Notes: a model not told the origin generated them from the letters alone. A stretch of 6,292 nucleotides of DNA from Candidatus Nanopelagicales bacterium (GCA_030699055.1 JAUYKX010000006.1:1-6292); one strand, 5' to 3'. Positions 1 to 6,102 are shown, numbered from the stretch's first letter. Translations and numbers: made by a program.

Positions 1-617
1 TCGACCGCCACCGCATCGTCCGCGCGCTGCATCGGCGACTCCGTCCGACCGGCTTCGGCCGCGTCCCGGGCCCGAAGCGCGGCCAAGGTGCGGTCCAACT
101 CGCCGCTCGCGCGCCCGGCGCCCCGGTCCTCGAGGTGTCGCCTGGCCGCGCGGGCCTCCGCGTCGGCGGTCAGGAAAATCTTCAGCGGGGCATCGGGCAG
201 CACGGTGGTCCCGATGTCTCTTCCCTCCACGATCACCCCGCCGGTCCGGTGAGCGCATTCGGCTGCGGCGACCCGTTGGCGGGCCACCATCTCCGCGCGC
301 ACCGCCGGGACGGCGCTGACCGCGCTGACGTTGGCTGTCACGTCGGGTTCACGAATGGCGGCGGTGACGTCCTGGCCCGCGACGGCGACCTGCGGCCGTT
401 CGGGATCGGTACCGATCCGCAGTTCGAAATCGCGCACCGCGTCGGCCACCCCAGCCGCGTCGGCCGGATCGATTCCCCGGTGCAGCACCCACCAGGTGGC
501 CGCCCGGTACATGGCGCCGGTGTCCAGGTACCCGATACCCAGCTTGGTCGCGACCGCCCGCGACACGCTCGACTTACCGGAACCGGCCGGTCCATCCAGG
601 GCAACCACCAGAGGCAT
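1..617 (-). CDS. cmk: Cytidylate kinase (CMP/dCMP kinase), C-terminus cut by window edge
   Basis: The product phosphorylates CMP or dCMP to the diphosphate with ATP, in the cytoplasm, as part of pyrimidine nucleotide recycling. 205 complete codons are visible and perhaps 20 or so residues are missing, judged from a usual family length near 220-230. A P-loop, GPAGSGKS, lies at residues 9-16. The CMP-binding segment LDTGAMYRA is at 31-39, EGRDIGTTV at 131-139, and the lid region RAARRHLEDRG at 156-166. The tail RTESPMQRADDAV at 191-203 matches the family's conserved R-x3-PL-x2-A-x-DA stretch, with Met for Leu. ATG at 617 is the only reasonable start: the in-frame codons just upstream contain no ATG, GTG or TTG, and the P-loop begins 8 residues in. 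There is no nearby Shine-Dalgarno sequence, but a -10-like hexamer ends exactly 6 bases before the ATG. It follows tyrA after a 71-base gap; in related genomes der (engA) usually comes next, beyond the left edge. Confidence 0.96.
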   Translation of the reverse strand, partial: MPLVVALDGPAGSGKSSVSRAVATKLGIGYLDTGAMYRAATWWVLHRGIDPADAAGVADAVRDFELRIGTDPERPQVAVAGQDVTAAIREPDVTANVSAVSAVPAVRAEMVARQRVAAAECAHRTGGVIVEGRDIGTTVLPDAPLKIFLTADAEARAARRHLEDRGAGRASGELDRTLAALRARDAAEAGRTESPMQRADDAVAV

Positions 618-623
618 CCGGCC

Positions 624-629
624 AGAGTA
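624..629 (-). promoter_or_regulatory. Candidate -10 element for a leaderless cmk transcript
   Basis: Read on the minus strand, the hexamer TACTCT fits the actinobacterial -10 pattern TAnnnT. It is followed by six bases (GGCCGG) and then the ATG of cmk, so transcription would begin at or next to the start codon. This is the classic arrangement of leaderless promoters in actinobacteria and agrees with the absence of a Shine-Dalgarno sequence. I see no good -35 hexamer at 16-19 bases spacing. A TAnnnT hexamer can easily occur by chance, so this is inference from position. Confidence 0.35.
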
Positions 630-688
630 ACGCCGACCGCTCCCGGAGCCACTCGCACGGGCGGGCCGGCAGAAGCGCCGCGAACCTG

Positions 689-1795
689 CTACCCCAAAAT
701 CTCCCAGCCCTCGTCGACCAACGCCCCCCGCAGGGCATCGACCCGCTCGGGCAGCAGCGACAACTCGATGAACGCCTTCAGCCGACCGACACTGTGCTCG
801 ATTCGGACGTCCTCCAGGTTCACCTGCGCCCGACCGGCCGCCGCGAACAGCCGCCCGAGTTCGCCTGGTCGGTCGCTCACCACGACGGTCACCGATCCGT
901 ACTTGGGGGCCGCGCCACCGTGTTTGTCCGGCAACCGCGCCCGACCGGCCGAGCCCCGCTCCAACAACCGTTTCACGACGTCGGCGTCACTTTGGCCGTG
1001 ACCGACCAGGGCCCCGGCCACCGACCCGAGGTCGTCAATCAGACGATTCAGCACGGGCGCCACCTGCGACCGGTTGCTGTCCAGGATGTCGGCCCACAGC
1101 ACCGGGTCGGAGTCGGCGATTCGCACCATGTCTCTCAAACCCTGCCCGGACACCACCACATCCTCGGCGGGCGCCGCTTCGAGTTGAGCGGCCAGCGCCG
1201 AGGCCACGATCTGCGGAAGGTGAGAGGCCAGAGCCGCCGCGCGATCGTGCGCCTCGGGCTCAAGGCGAACCACCACCGCGTCGCAAGCTTCGGCCAGGGC
1301 GGCGGCCGCGGCGATGGCGGACTCCGAATTCGCCGCCGTCGGGGTGATCACCCAGCGGCGGTGTTCGAACAGGTCGGACCGGGCCCCGTTCGGACCCGAC
1401 ACCTCTCGGCCGGCCATCGGGTGGGTTCCGACGAATCGGGCCGCGGCTGGACCGGCACATTCGGCCACACCGGCGACGATGCCGGACTTGGTGCCGGCCA
1501 CGTCGCACACGACCGCCTCCGGGTACCGCGCGAGCATGTCGCTGGCGACCGCCGCGACGGAGCCGGGTGGAATCGCTACCACCACCAGCGCGGGATCCCC
1601 CTGACCCGGCCCAGCCCGTTCCCCGGCCCCCCGGAGGACCGCCACGTCCACGGCCCGCGAATCGGAGTCGTCCAGCCAGACCGGGACTCCCAACTCGCGC
1701 AGGCGCATCCCGATGGAGGTTCCGATCAATCCGGCTCCGACGACCAGGACCGGGCCCGCCACGCGCCCAGCTGGCGGCACAGCCACCTCAGTCAT
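689..1795 (-). CDS. tyrA: Prephenate (or arogenate) dehydrogenase with C-terminal ACT domain
   Basis: The enzyme oxidatively decarboxylates prephenate to 4-hydroxyphenylpyruvate, or arogenate to tyrosine, with NAD(P)+. With the start used here it has 368 residues. The Rossmann motif GAGLIG is at 20-25, with Asp42/Asp43 after the second strand, which suggests NAD+ rather than NADP+. DVAGTKS is at 98-104, HPMAGRE at 125-131 (His125 aligns with the catalytic His), HD at 183-184, SHLPQ at 191-195, and the GLRDMVRIADSDPVLW segment at 219-234, whose Arg225 matches the substrate-binding Arg. An ACT domain at about 299-368 fits feedback control by tyrosine. ATG 1795 overlaps the aroH stop by 8 bases (ATGACTGA) and sits 15 residues before the Rossmann strand. 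The longer start at 1864 would put an unrelated extension inside aroH. No clear Shine-Dalgarno precedes it, so translation probably depends on ribosomes finishing aroH. The stop is TAG, unlike the TGA of the other genes. Substrate choice (prephenate or arogenate) cannot be decided here. Confidence 0.95.
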   Translation of the reverse strand: MTEVAVPPAGRVAGPVLVVGAGLIGTSIGMRLRELGVPVWLDDSDSRAVDVAVLRGAGERAGPGQGDPALVVVAIPPGSVAAVASDMLARYPEAVVCDVAGTKSGIVAGVAECAGPAAARFVGTHPMAGREVSGPNGARSDLFEHRRWVITPTAANSESAIAAAAALAEACDAVVVRLEPEAHDRAAALASHLPQIVASALAAQLEAAPAEDVVVSGQGLRDMVRIADSDPVLWADILDSNRSQVAPVLNRLIDDLGSVAGALVGHGQSDADVVKRLLERGSAGRARLPDKHGGAAPKYGSVTVVVSDRPGELGRLFAAAGRAQVNLEDVRIEHSVGRLKAFIELSLLPERVDALRGALVDEGWEILG

Positions 1796-2153
1796 CGCCG
1801 AGGTCTTGCCGAAGAGATTCGGCCCCCCGCAGGAACACATGTCTGACCTGGTTTCGCGGAACATCGAGTTCCGCGTACGCCATCATCCGAACGACGCGCG
1901 ACATGCCGTCGACCACGTCCATCTCCTGAGCGCACATCAGGGGAACGTCCGAGAAACCCAGCTCCCGGGCGGCGGCCGCGGGAAAACCCGAATGAATGTC
2001 GGGCGTGCAGGTGAACAGGATGCTGACGAAAGACTCCTCGCCGATTCCGTTGCGGCTCATCACCTCGCGCAGCAGGTCGGCGACCGCCGCCCGCATTTCG
2101 TCGACGTCGTCGGCCTCCAGACGAGCCGCAGCTCTGATCGCTCTCAGCGCCAC
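1788..2153 (-). CDS. aroH: Chorismate mutase, AroH class (trimeric)
   Basis: The enzyme rearranges chorismate to prephenate, the entry to tyrosine and phenylalanine synthesis. It is 121 residues from GTG 2153 and aligns along its length with Bacillus subtilis AroH (127 residues), starting at the same position. Active-site matches visible are Arg7, Phe57, Arg63, Cys74, Glu77, Arg89 and Arg115 (B. subtilis Arg7, Phe57, Arg63, Cys75, Glu78, Arg90, Arg116). Conserved blocks include TPDIHSGFPAAAAREL at 50-65 and CAQEMDV at 74-80. Two positions differ: B. subtilis Tyr108 is Phe107 here, and Lys60 is Ala60. A frame open back to 2231 exists, but it would overlap the rluB end and add residues with no counterpart in the family. 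GTG 2153 is preceded by GGAGG four bases away. The gene lies 46 bases after rluB and overlaps tyrA, whose product uses its reaction product. Many actinobacteria use the AroQ fold instead, for example M. tuberculosis. Confidence 0.94.
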   Translation of the reverse strand: MALRAIRAAARLEADDVDEMRAAVADLLREVMSRNGIGEESFVSILFTCTPDIHSGFPAAAARELGFSDVPLMCAQEMDVVDGMSRVVRMMAYAELDVPRNQVRHVFLRGAESLRQDLGDD

Positions 2154-2157
2154 ATCG

Positions 2158-2162
2158 CCTCC
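2158..2162 (-). promoter_or_regulatory. Ribosome binding site deciding the aroH GTG start
   Basis: On the minus strand GGAGG is followed by CGAT and then GTG at 2153. The spacing of four bases is a little short but usable. An ATG overlapping this GTG in another frame meets a stop within three codons, so the GTG is the supported start. Confidence 0.6.
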
Positions 2163-2181
2163 ATCCGTCGCCCGGCTCGAC

Positions 2182-2197
2182 CCGCGGAATCCCGCGG
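2182..2197 (-). other. Short GC hairpin candidate in the rluB-aroH gap
   Basis: Two copies of the self-complementary hexamer CCGCGG are separated by four bases, giving a possible 6-bp all-GC stem with a tetraloop. It begins two bases after the rluB stop and ends about 19 bases before the aroH GGAGG. No T-run follows, so it is not a standard intrinsic terminator. It could stabilise or end the upstream message, or be chance in GC-rich DNA. Confidence 0.25.
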
Positions 2198-2199
2198 CC

Positions 2200-2997
2200 T
2201 CACATGGTACGGACACCCGATGCCGAATCAACCGAGCCGTACAGGCGGTCGATCTCGGTCGGGTTCAGCGGGCGAATCCCGCCCGGGGGCAGTGAACCCA
2301 GTTCGATCGGGCCGAAACTGGTTCGGACCAGCGAATCAACCCGAAACCCCAGAGCTTCGAACGCCCGTCGAACGATCCGGTTGCGTCCCTCATGGATGCT
2401 CAGCCGCACCAAACTCCGACCCCCGGCGGACGAGACCAGCTTGGCCTCCCCCACCACCAGCGGCCGGTCGTCAACCGGCACCCCCGCCTTCAGTCGGCGC
2501 AAGGCCGAGCGGTCCATCGCCGGTCGCACCTCGGCCACATACGTCTTCGCCACGCCGAACGACGGGTGAGTGAGCCGATGGGCCAGATCCCCGTCATTGG
2601 CCAGCAGCAGCAGCCCCTCGGTGTCCGCGTCCAGCCGACCGATGTGGAACAGGCGCCCGCCCGCCGCGATCCGGTCGCCGACCAGATCGCCCACACAGGG
2701 TTTGCCCCGCTCGTCGCTCATCGCGGTCAACACCCCGCGCGGCTTGTTCAGGGCGAGCACGACGACGCCAGGGGCCACCACCAAACGCTCGCCGTCAACA
2801 TGCACCACCGCGATTGCCGGATCGATGCGCGTCCCGAGCCGATCGACCACCCGGCCGTCAACCTCGACGCGACCGGCCGAGATCAGCTCCTCGCAACGCC
2901 GCCGACTGCCGAGCCCGGCCTCGGCCAGCACCTTCTGCAGCCGAACACCCTGGGAGTCGCGGACCTCACCCGCCGCATCCCCGCCTCGCCCACTCAC
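2200..2997 (-). CDS. rluB: RluB/RsuA-family S4-domain rRNA pseudouridine synthase
   Basis: The product isomerises uridine to pseudouridine in ribosomal RNA, most likely 23S rRNA as for RluB. It is 265 residues long. An S4 RNA-binding domain occupies about residues 17-65 (RLQKVLAEAGLGSRRRCEELI and GRVEVDGRVV). The catalytic domain follows, with NKPRGVLT at 84-91 and the active-site loop GRLDADTEGLLLLANDG starting at 120, where Asp123 is the catalytic Asp. HEGRNRIVRRAFEALGF is the conserved C-terminal motif. GTG 2997 is the chosen start and forms a GTGA overlap with the scpB stop. No Shine-Dalgarno is evident, so coupling to scpB is likely. The placement immediately after scpA-scpB matches the common actinobacterial and Firmicute order. 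The exact modified uridine cannot be told from sequence; RluB is preferred over RsuA because of this context and the length. Confidence 0.94.
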   Translation of the reverse strand: MSGRGGDAAGEVRDSQGVRLQKVLAEAGLGSRRRCEELISAGRVEVDGRVVDRLGTRIDPAIAVVHVDGERLVVAPGVVVLALNKPRGVLTAMSDERGKPCVGDLVGDRIAAGGRLFHIGRLDADTEGLLLLANDGDLAHRLTHPSFGVAKTYVAEVRPAMDRSALRRLKAGVPVDDRPLVVGEAKLVSSAGGRSLVRLSIHEGRNRIVRRAFEALGFRVDSLVRTSFGPIELGSLPPGGIRPLNPTEIDRLYGSVDSASGVRTM

Positions 2998-3626
2998 ACC
3001 GTTGGGTCGGCGAAGTCGTCGAGGACCGAGTCGTCGGGCAGGTAGTCCTCGACTGGCGGAAGTTCGGCGATCGACGCGATACCCATCCGCTCCAGGAAGT
3101 ACCCGGTCGTCCCGAACAGCACGGCTCCGGTTTCCGGATCGGTGGCCATCTCCGCCACCAGCCCCCGACCAACCAGCGTGCGCATCACACCGTCGACGTT
3201 GACCCCTCGAATGGCCGCCACCCGCGCCCGACTGATGGGTTGGCGATAGGCCACGACGGCCAGGGTCTCCAAGGCCGCCCGACTGAGCCGGGATCCATGC
3301 CGGTCCGCGGCCTTGGCCGCGATTACCGGAGCCACGTGCCGGGCCGTGAAAAACCGCCAGCCGCCGTCGACCTCGCGCAGGCCGAAACCCCGCCGATCGC
3401 GCTCGTACTCGCCAGCCAACTCGCGCAACGTGCTTTCGATTTCCTCCGCCGGTTGGTTCAGGAAAGCGGCCAGTTCCTCCACCGGGGTCGGATGTTCGGC
3501 GACCAGCAGCAGAGCTTCCAGCGCGGCGGTCAGCGTCACCTCGGTCGAATCGATCGAGCAGCCCGGACCACCGTTGTCCATCACGGTGTCAGTGAGGTCA
3601 ATCCGTAGGTTCGTGGAATCACTCAT
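2994..3626 (-). CDS. scpB: Segregation and condensation protein B
   Basis: ScpB is the winged-helix (Kite) subunit that dimerises and binds the ScpA kleisin in the bacterial SMC condensin, which compacts and separates the chromosome. It is 210 residues long. A poorly conserved, acidic N-terminal extension covers residues 1-29. The first winged helix runs from about 30 to 95 (LTAALEALLLVAEHPTPVEEL), and the second covers about 112-182 with the family hallmarks RLSRAALETLAVVAYRQPISR (113-133), AAIRGVNVDGVMRTL (137-151) and FGTTGYFLERMG (171-182). The C-terminal 28 residues are acidic and probably disordered. ATG 3626 overlaps the scpA stop as ATGA and has GGAGG and GAGG upstream on the minus strand (ten and four bases from the ATG), so both coupling and direct initiation are possible. 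ATG at codon 16 would also keep the fold, but the overlap favours the longer form. Confidence 0.95.
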   Translation of the reverse strand: MSDSTNLRIDLTDTVMDNGGPGCSIDSTEVTLTAALEALLLVAEHPTPVEELAAFLNQPAEEIESTLRELAGEYERDRRGFGLREVDGGWRFFTARHVAPVIAAKAADRHGSRLSRAALETLAVVAYRQPISRARVAAIRGVNVDGVMRTLVGRGLVAEMATDPETGAVLFGTTGYFLERMGIASIAELPPVEDYLPDDSVLDDFADPTV

Positions 3627-4444
3627 GTCGCCTCATCCTCCGCCAATATCTCCACCAACCGTTCCGGATCGAAGTCCACCCCGGTCCAGCGAACGTGCAA
3701 CTCACCGAGCGCCGACTCCTGCGTCAGCGTCACCGCGCCCTGGTTGGTCAAACTCAACAAAGCCAGAAACCGCACGACGACCAGGCCCGTGTCCCGCGCG
3801 TCGGAGACCAGAGTGCGGAAGGTCGCCGCCCCGAGCGATCGCAGCCGATCGGCCAGCACCTCGGCCTGCTCGGCCACGCTGTAGGCCGGAACGTGCAGGT
3901 GGTCCAGGTCGACCGGCGTCGGCAGCCGCGGGGCCAGGGCGGCCGACGCCAGTTCGGCGAACTGCGCGGGGCTAACCCGCAACTCCACGTCCGGTTGCAA
4001 CTGGCGGAATTCGGGATCCAAACCCACCTCGCGGGGCAGCACCCCGACGTAGTCGGCCAGGATCTCCTCGAAGCGAGCCGAGACGTCCTTGAAAGCCCGG
4101 TACTGCAACAACCGGGCGAACAGCAGATCCCGCGCTTCGAGCAGCGCCAGATCGTCCTCGTTTTCGACTTCCCCGGAAGGCAGCAGCCGAGCAGCCTTCA
4201 AGTCCAGCAGCGTGGCGGCGACCACCACGAATCCGGACGCCTCGTCCAGGTCCCAGTCCGAACCCAGGTCGCGGATGTAAGCGCAAAACTCGTCGGTCAC
4301 CTGGTGGAGAGCCAGTTCGGTCAACTCAAGGGACTTCTCGGAAATCAACCCGAGCAGCACGTCGAACGGACCCGAGAACTCGGCCAGATCAACGTGGAAA
4401 CCGACCTCCGGTTCGGCGGTCACGGTGGACGAGGACACCGCCAT
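3623..4444 (-). CDS. scpA: Segregation and condensation protein A (kleisin)
   Basis: ScpA is the kleisin that bridges the two SMC heads and holds ScpB, forming the closed condensin ring at the nucleoid. It is 273 residues from ATG 4444. The N-terminal kleisin motif FSGPFDVLLGLI lies at 23-34 (family consensus F-x-GPLDLLL-x-LI), followed by the LELTELALHQVTDEF helix. The central stretch is acidic and variable. The C-terminal winged-helix segment VVVRFLALLSLTNQGAVTLTQ binds the SMC head in this family. A GTG at 4459 in the same frame would add five residues, but the purine-rich GAGAGG touches that codon, whereas GGGTGGG lies ten bases before ATG 4444, so the ATG is preferred. The gene follows xerD with only 23 bases between (8 if the GTG is used), with no parA-like gene in between, and overlaps scpB by four bases. 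Confidence 0.94.
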   Translation of the reverse strand: MAVSSSTVTAEPEVGFHVDLAEFSGPFDVLLGLISEKSLELTELALHQVTDEFCAYIRDLGSDWDLDEASGFVVVAATLLDLKAARLLPSGEVENEDDLALLEARDLLFARLLQYRAFKDVSARFEEILADYVGVLPREVGLDPEFRQLQPDVELRVSPAQFAELASAALAPRLPTPVDLDHLHVPAYSVAEQAEVLADRLRSLGAATFRTLVSDARDTGLVVVRFLALLSLTNQGAVTLTQESALGELHVRWTGVDFDPERLVEILAEDEAT

Positions 4445-4467
4445 ACGGTAAACGCCCACCCTCTCGA

Positions 4468-5394
4468 TCAGCCGAGGGCGCGCGGATGCGCGGTGATGTA
4501 CACCTCACGGAGCCGGTCGACGGTGACCAGCGTGTAGATGGCGGTGGTGGTCACCGAGGCATGACCCAGCAGCTCCTGAACCGTCCGCACATCCGCGCCG
4601 CCTTCCAACAAGTGGGTGGCGAACGAATGGCGCAGAACGTGTGGTGACACCTCGCGTTCGATCCCGGCCGCGCGGGCCGACCGCTTCAGTGCACCCCAGA
4701 TCCCCTGCCGCGAAATTCGTCCCCCGCGTTGGTTGAGGAACACGGCCGGACCACCGGAGCCGTGCCGGGCCAACTCGGGTCGAGCGCGAACCAGGTAGGC
4801 CTCCATCGCCGCCAGAGCCGAGCGACCAACCGGCACCAGCCGTTGTTTGCCGCCCTTTCCGCGCAGCAGAACACTGGCCGAGGCCGGGCTCAGGTCGAGA
4901 TCGTCGATATCGAGCGCGACCGCCTCGCTCACCCGCGCTCCCGTTCCGTAGAGGAACTCCAGCAATGCCCGATCGCGAAGACCGGCGCATCCCTCGGGCT
5001 GGGGAGCCTCGACCAGTGCGATCGCCTCCGACACCGGCAGCGCCTTCGGCAGCCGCCTGGGGCGCCTGCCGGTCGCGGCACCGGCGGTGGGGTCTGACTC
5101 CGAGGCCCGTTCCCGCACCAGAAACCGGTGAAAACCGCGAACCGCACTCATCATCCGGCTCACCGATGAATCCGAAAGCGGCTGATGGTCAACGTCTCCG
5201 CCGCGCAACCACCCGGCGAAACCCATGACGTGATTGAGGCAAACCTGATCCGGTTCGGCGATCCCCTGCCCCCGGCAGTATTCGGCGTACCGGGTCAAGT
5301 CGCGCCGGTAGGACTCGATGGTGTTTTTCGCGGCCCCCCGTTCGACCGCCAGGTAGTCCAGGTATTCGCCGATCGACCCTTCGAGCCCGGTCAT
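4468..5394 (-). CDS. xerD: Tyrosine recombinase XerD
   Basis: XerD is one of the two site-specific recombinases that resolve chromosome dimers at dif during division. It is 308 residues, close to the 298 of E. coli XerD. The N-terminal core-binding (SAM-like) domain covers about 4-95, with NTIESYRRDLTRY at 24-36. The catalytic domain begins near 118. All tyrosine-recombinase residues are present: Arg154 (TGARVSE), Lys180 (GKGGKQR), His252 and Arg255 (HVLRH), His278 (LGHASVTTT) and the nucleophile Tyr287. The spacing His-Arg-His-Tyr of 3, 23 and 9 residues is identical to E. coli XerD. ATG 5394 is five bases after the Nudix stop. The frame is open to 5592, but that would bury about 190 bases inside the Nudix gene with Arg-rich low-quality residues. 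XerC versus XerD is assigned by context, since this actinobacterial locus carries xerD. Confidence 0.95.
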   Translation of the reverse strand: MTGLEGSIGEYLDYLAVERGAAKNTIESYRRDLTRYAEYCRGQGIAEPDQVCLNHVMGFAGWLRGGDVDHQPLSDSSVSRMMSAVRGFHRFLVRERASESDPTAGAATGRRPRRLPKALPVSEAIALVEAPQPEGCAGLRDRALLEFLYGTGARVSEAVALDIDDLDLSPASASVLLRGKGGKQRLVPVGRSALAAMEAYLVRARPELARHGSGGPAVFLNQRGGRISRQGIWGALKRSARAAGIEREVSPHVLRHSFATHLLEGGADVRTVQELLGHASVTTTAIYTLVTVDRLREVYITAHPRALG

Positions 5395-5399
5395 GCCGA

Positions 5400-6086
5400 T
5401 CACCGACCGAAGGTGAAGACCCGCCCGGATGCCAGCAACTCGTCGCGCAGCTCCCAGGGCTCGTCGGCCGACCGCAGGGTCGACCACCCCGAATCCCGGG
5501 CGGCGGCGGTGGCCAGAATCCCGACGACCGAGGAGGGATTCAACAGGCGGCCGGTCATCACCAAACGCACGGCCTCTTCGAGCGGTACCCACGCGCCCGG
5601 CAGGCTGACTTCCTCGGCTTCGCCGGTGACGATTCGTCCGCCCGGTGCGGGCGAGACGTCCCGGGCCAGCATGATCCGGATTGCCTCACTCGAACTGCCG
5701 GGAGTCGTCAGAAAATCGATCAACGTGTGCCATTCGCCGGCCACCAACCCGGCCTCCTCGACCAGCTCCCGTTGGGCGGTCAACAGCGGGGCTTCGCCAG
5801 CCCGATCCATGACCCCGGCGGGCGGCTCGAACAGCATCATCCCGACCGGGTGCCGGTACTGCCGCAGCAGGTAGACCCGCTCGGCGTGGTCGAGAGCGAT
5901 GATCGCCACGGCTCCCGGGTGAACAATCAAGTCACGGTCCACGTCGTCGCCGTTCAACGTCACCCGGTCGGTCCGAACCTCCCAGATCGCCCCCCGGAAC
6001 CGAGGCGTGGTGGCGGTCACCGGGGCCGGCGCGAGCTCGTCGGCAACCGGACCGCGCCAATCCTCGTGATCAGAGCCCGGGATCAC
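5400..6086 (-). CDS. Nudix hydrolase, ADP-ribose pyrophosphatase type
   Basis: This is a cytoplasmic Nudix enzyme that most likely splits ADP-ribose into AMP and ribose 5-phosphate, by similarity to the M. tuberculosis protein at the same locus (Rv1700). It is 228 residues long. A typical N-terminal strand region covers residues 30-60, followed by AIIALDHAERVYLLRQYRHPVG at 61-82, a stretch characteristic of ADP-ribose pyrophosphatases. The Nudix box runs from Gly91 to Leu114 with Glu98, Arg106, Glu107, Glu110 and Glu111 in place. It has six rather than five residues between the first Gly and Glu, as I recall for the mycobacterial homologue. Downstream, LTTPGSSSEAIRIMLARD resembles the substrate-selective loop of this group. 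The start is GTG 6086, with GGGAG nine bases upstream and 16 bases after the pyrG stop. Substrate is inferred; other nucleoside diphosphate derivatives are possible. Confidence 0.92.
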   Translation of the reverse strand: MIPGSDHEDWRGPVADELAPAPVTATTPRFRGAIWEVRTDRVTLNGDDVDRDLIVHPGAVAIIALDHAERVYLLRQYRHPVGMMLFEPPAGVMDRAGEAPLLTAQRELVEEAGLVAGEWHTLIDFLTTPGSSSEAIRIMLARDVSPAPGGRIVTGEAEEVSLPGAWVPLEEAVRLVMTGRLLNPSSVVGILATAAARDSGWSTLRSADEPWELRDELLASGRVFTFGR

Positions 6087-6095
6087 AGTCCGATG

Positions 6096-6100
6096 CTCCC
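6096..6100 (-). promoter_or_regulatory. Ribosome binding site for the Nudix GTG start
   Basis: GGGAG on the minus strand lies nine bases before GTG 6086, inside the short pyrG-Nudix gap. It supports this start over a later in-frame GTG at codon 23. Confidence 0.5.
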
Positions 6101-6102
6101 GG

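Noticed and set aside
829..950. Recurrent CGACCGGCCG-like words, also seen near 43-55 and 2869-2880
   Set aside because: They are short, unevenly spaced and inside coding sequence, as expected by chance in GC-rich DNA.
135..1001. Plus-strand open frame of 288 codons opposite cmk and the tyrA end
   Set aside because: It spans two well-supported minus-strand genes and their gap, and has low-complexity Arg/Pro/Gly composition and no domain signature.
794..1846. Long plus-strand open frame (350 codons) opposite tyrA
   Set aside because: It is antisense to a gene with clear family motifs. Its translation is rich in Arg, Pro, Gly and His with no recognisable domain, as expected from GC-rich codon bias on the complementary strand.
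1796..1864. 23-codon N-terminal extension of tyrA
   Set aside because: It lies in the aroH 3' end, has no family counterpart, and ATG 1795 forms a typical stop/start overlap.
2154..2231. 26-codon N-terminal extension of aroH
   Set aside because: It would overlap the end of rluB. AroH proteins start at the position of GTG 2153, which has a GGAGG just upstream.
2601..2615. CAG-type triplet run
   Set aside because: It encodes the conserved Leu run in the pseudouridine synthase active-site loop on the minus strand, so it is a coding constraint, not a repeat element.
4445..4450. TACCGT directly before the scpA ATG as a -10 element
   Set aside because: It touches the start codon, so transcription would begin inside the gene. 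It would only suit a shortened protein from the GTG at codon 3, which has no other support.
3695..4537. Plus-strand open frame of 280 codons opposite scpA
   Set aside because: The Gln- and Arg-rich translation is a shadow of the Leu-rich scpA codons on the other strand, and no ribosome binding site or family motif is visible.
5395..5592. 66-codon N-terminal extension of xerD
   Set aside because: It would lie almost wholly inside the Nudix coding sequence, is Arg/Gly-rich, and has no counterpart in XerD proteins. ATG 5394 gives the normal family length.
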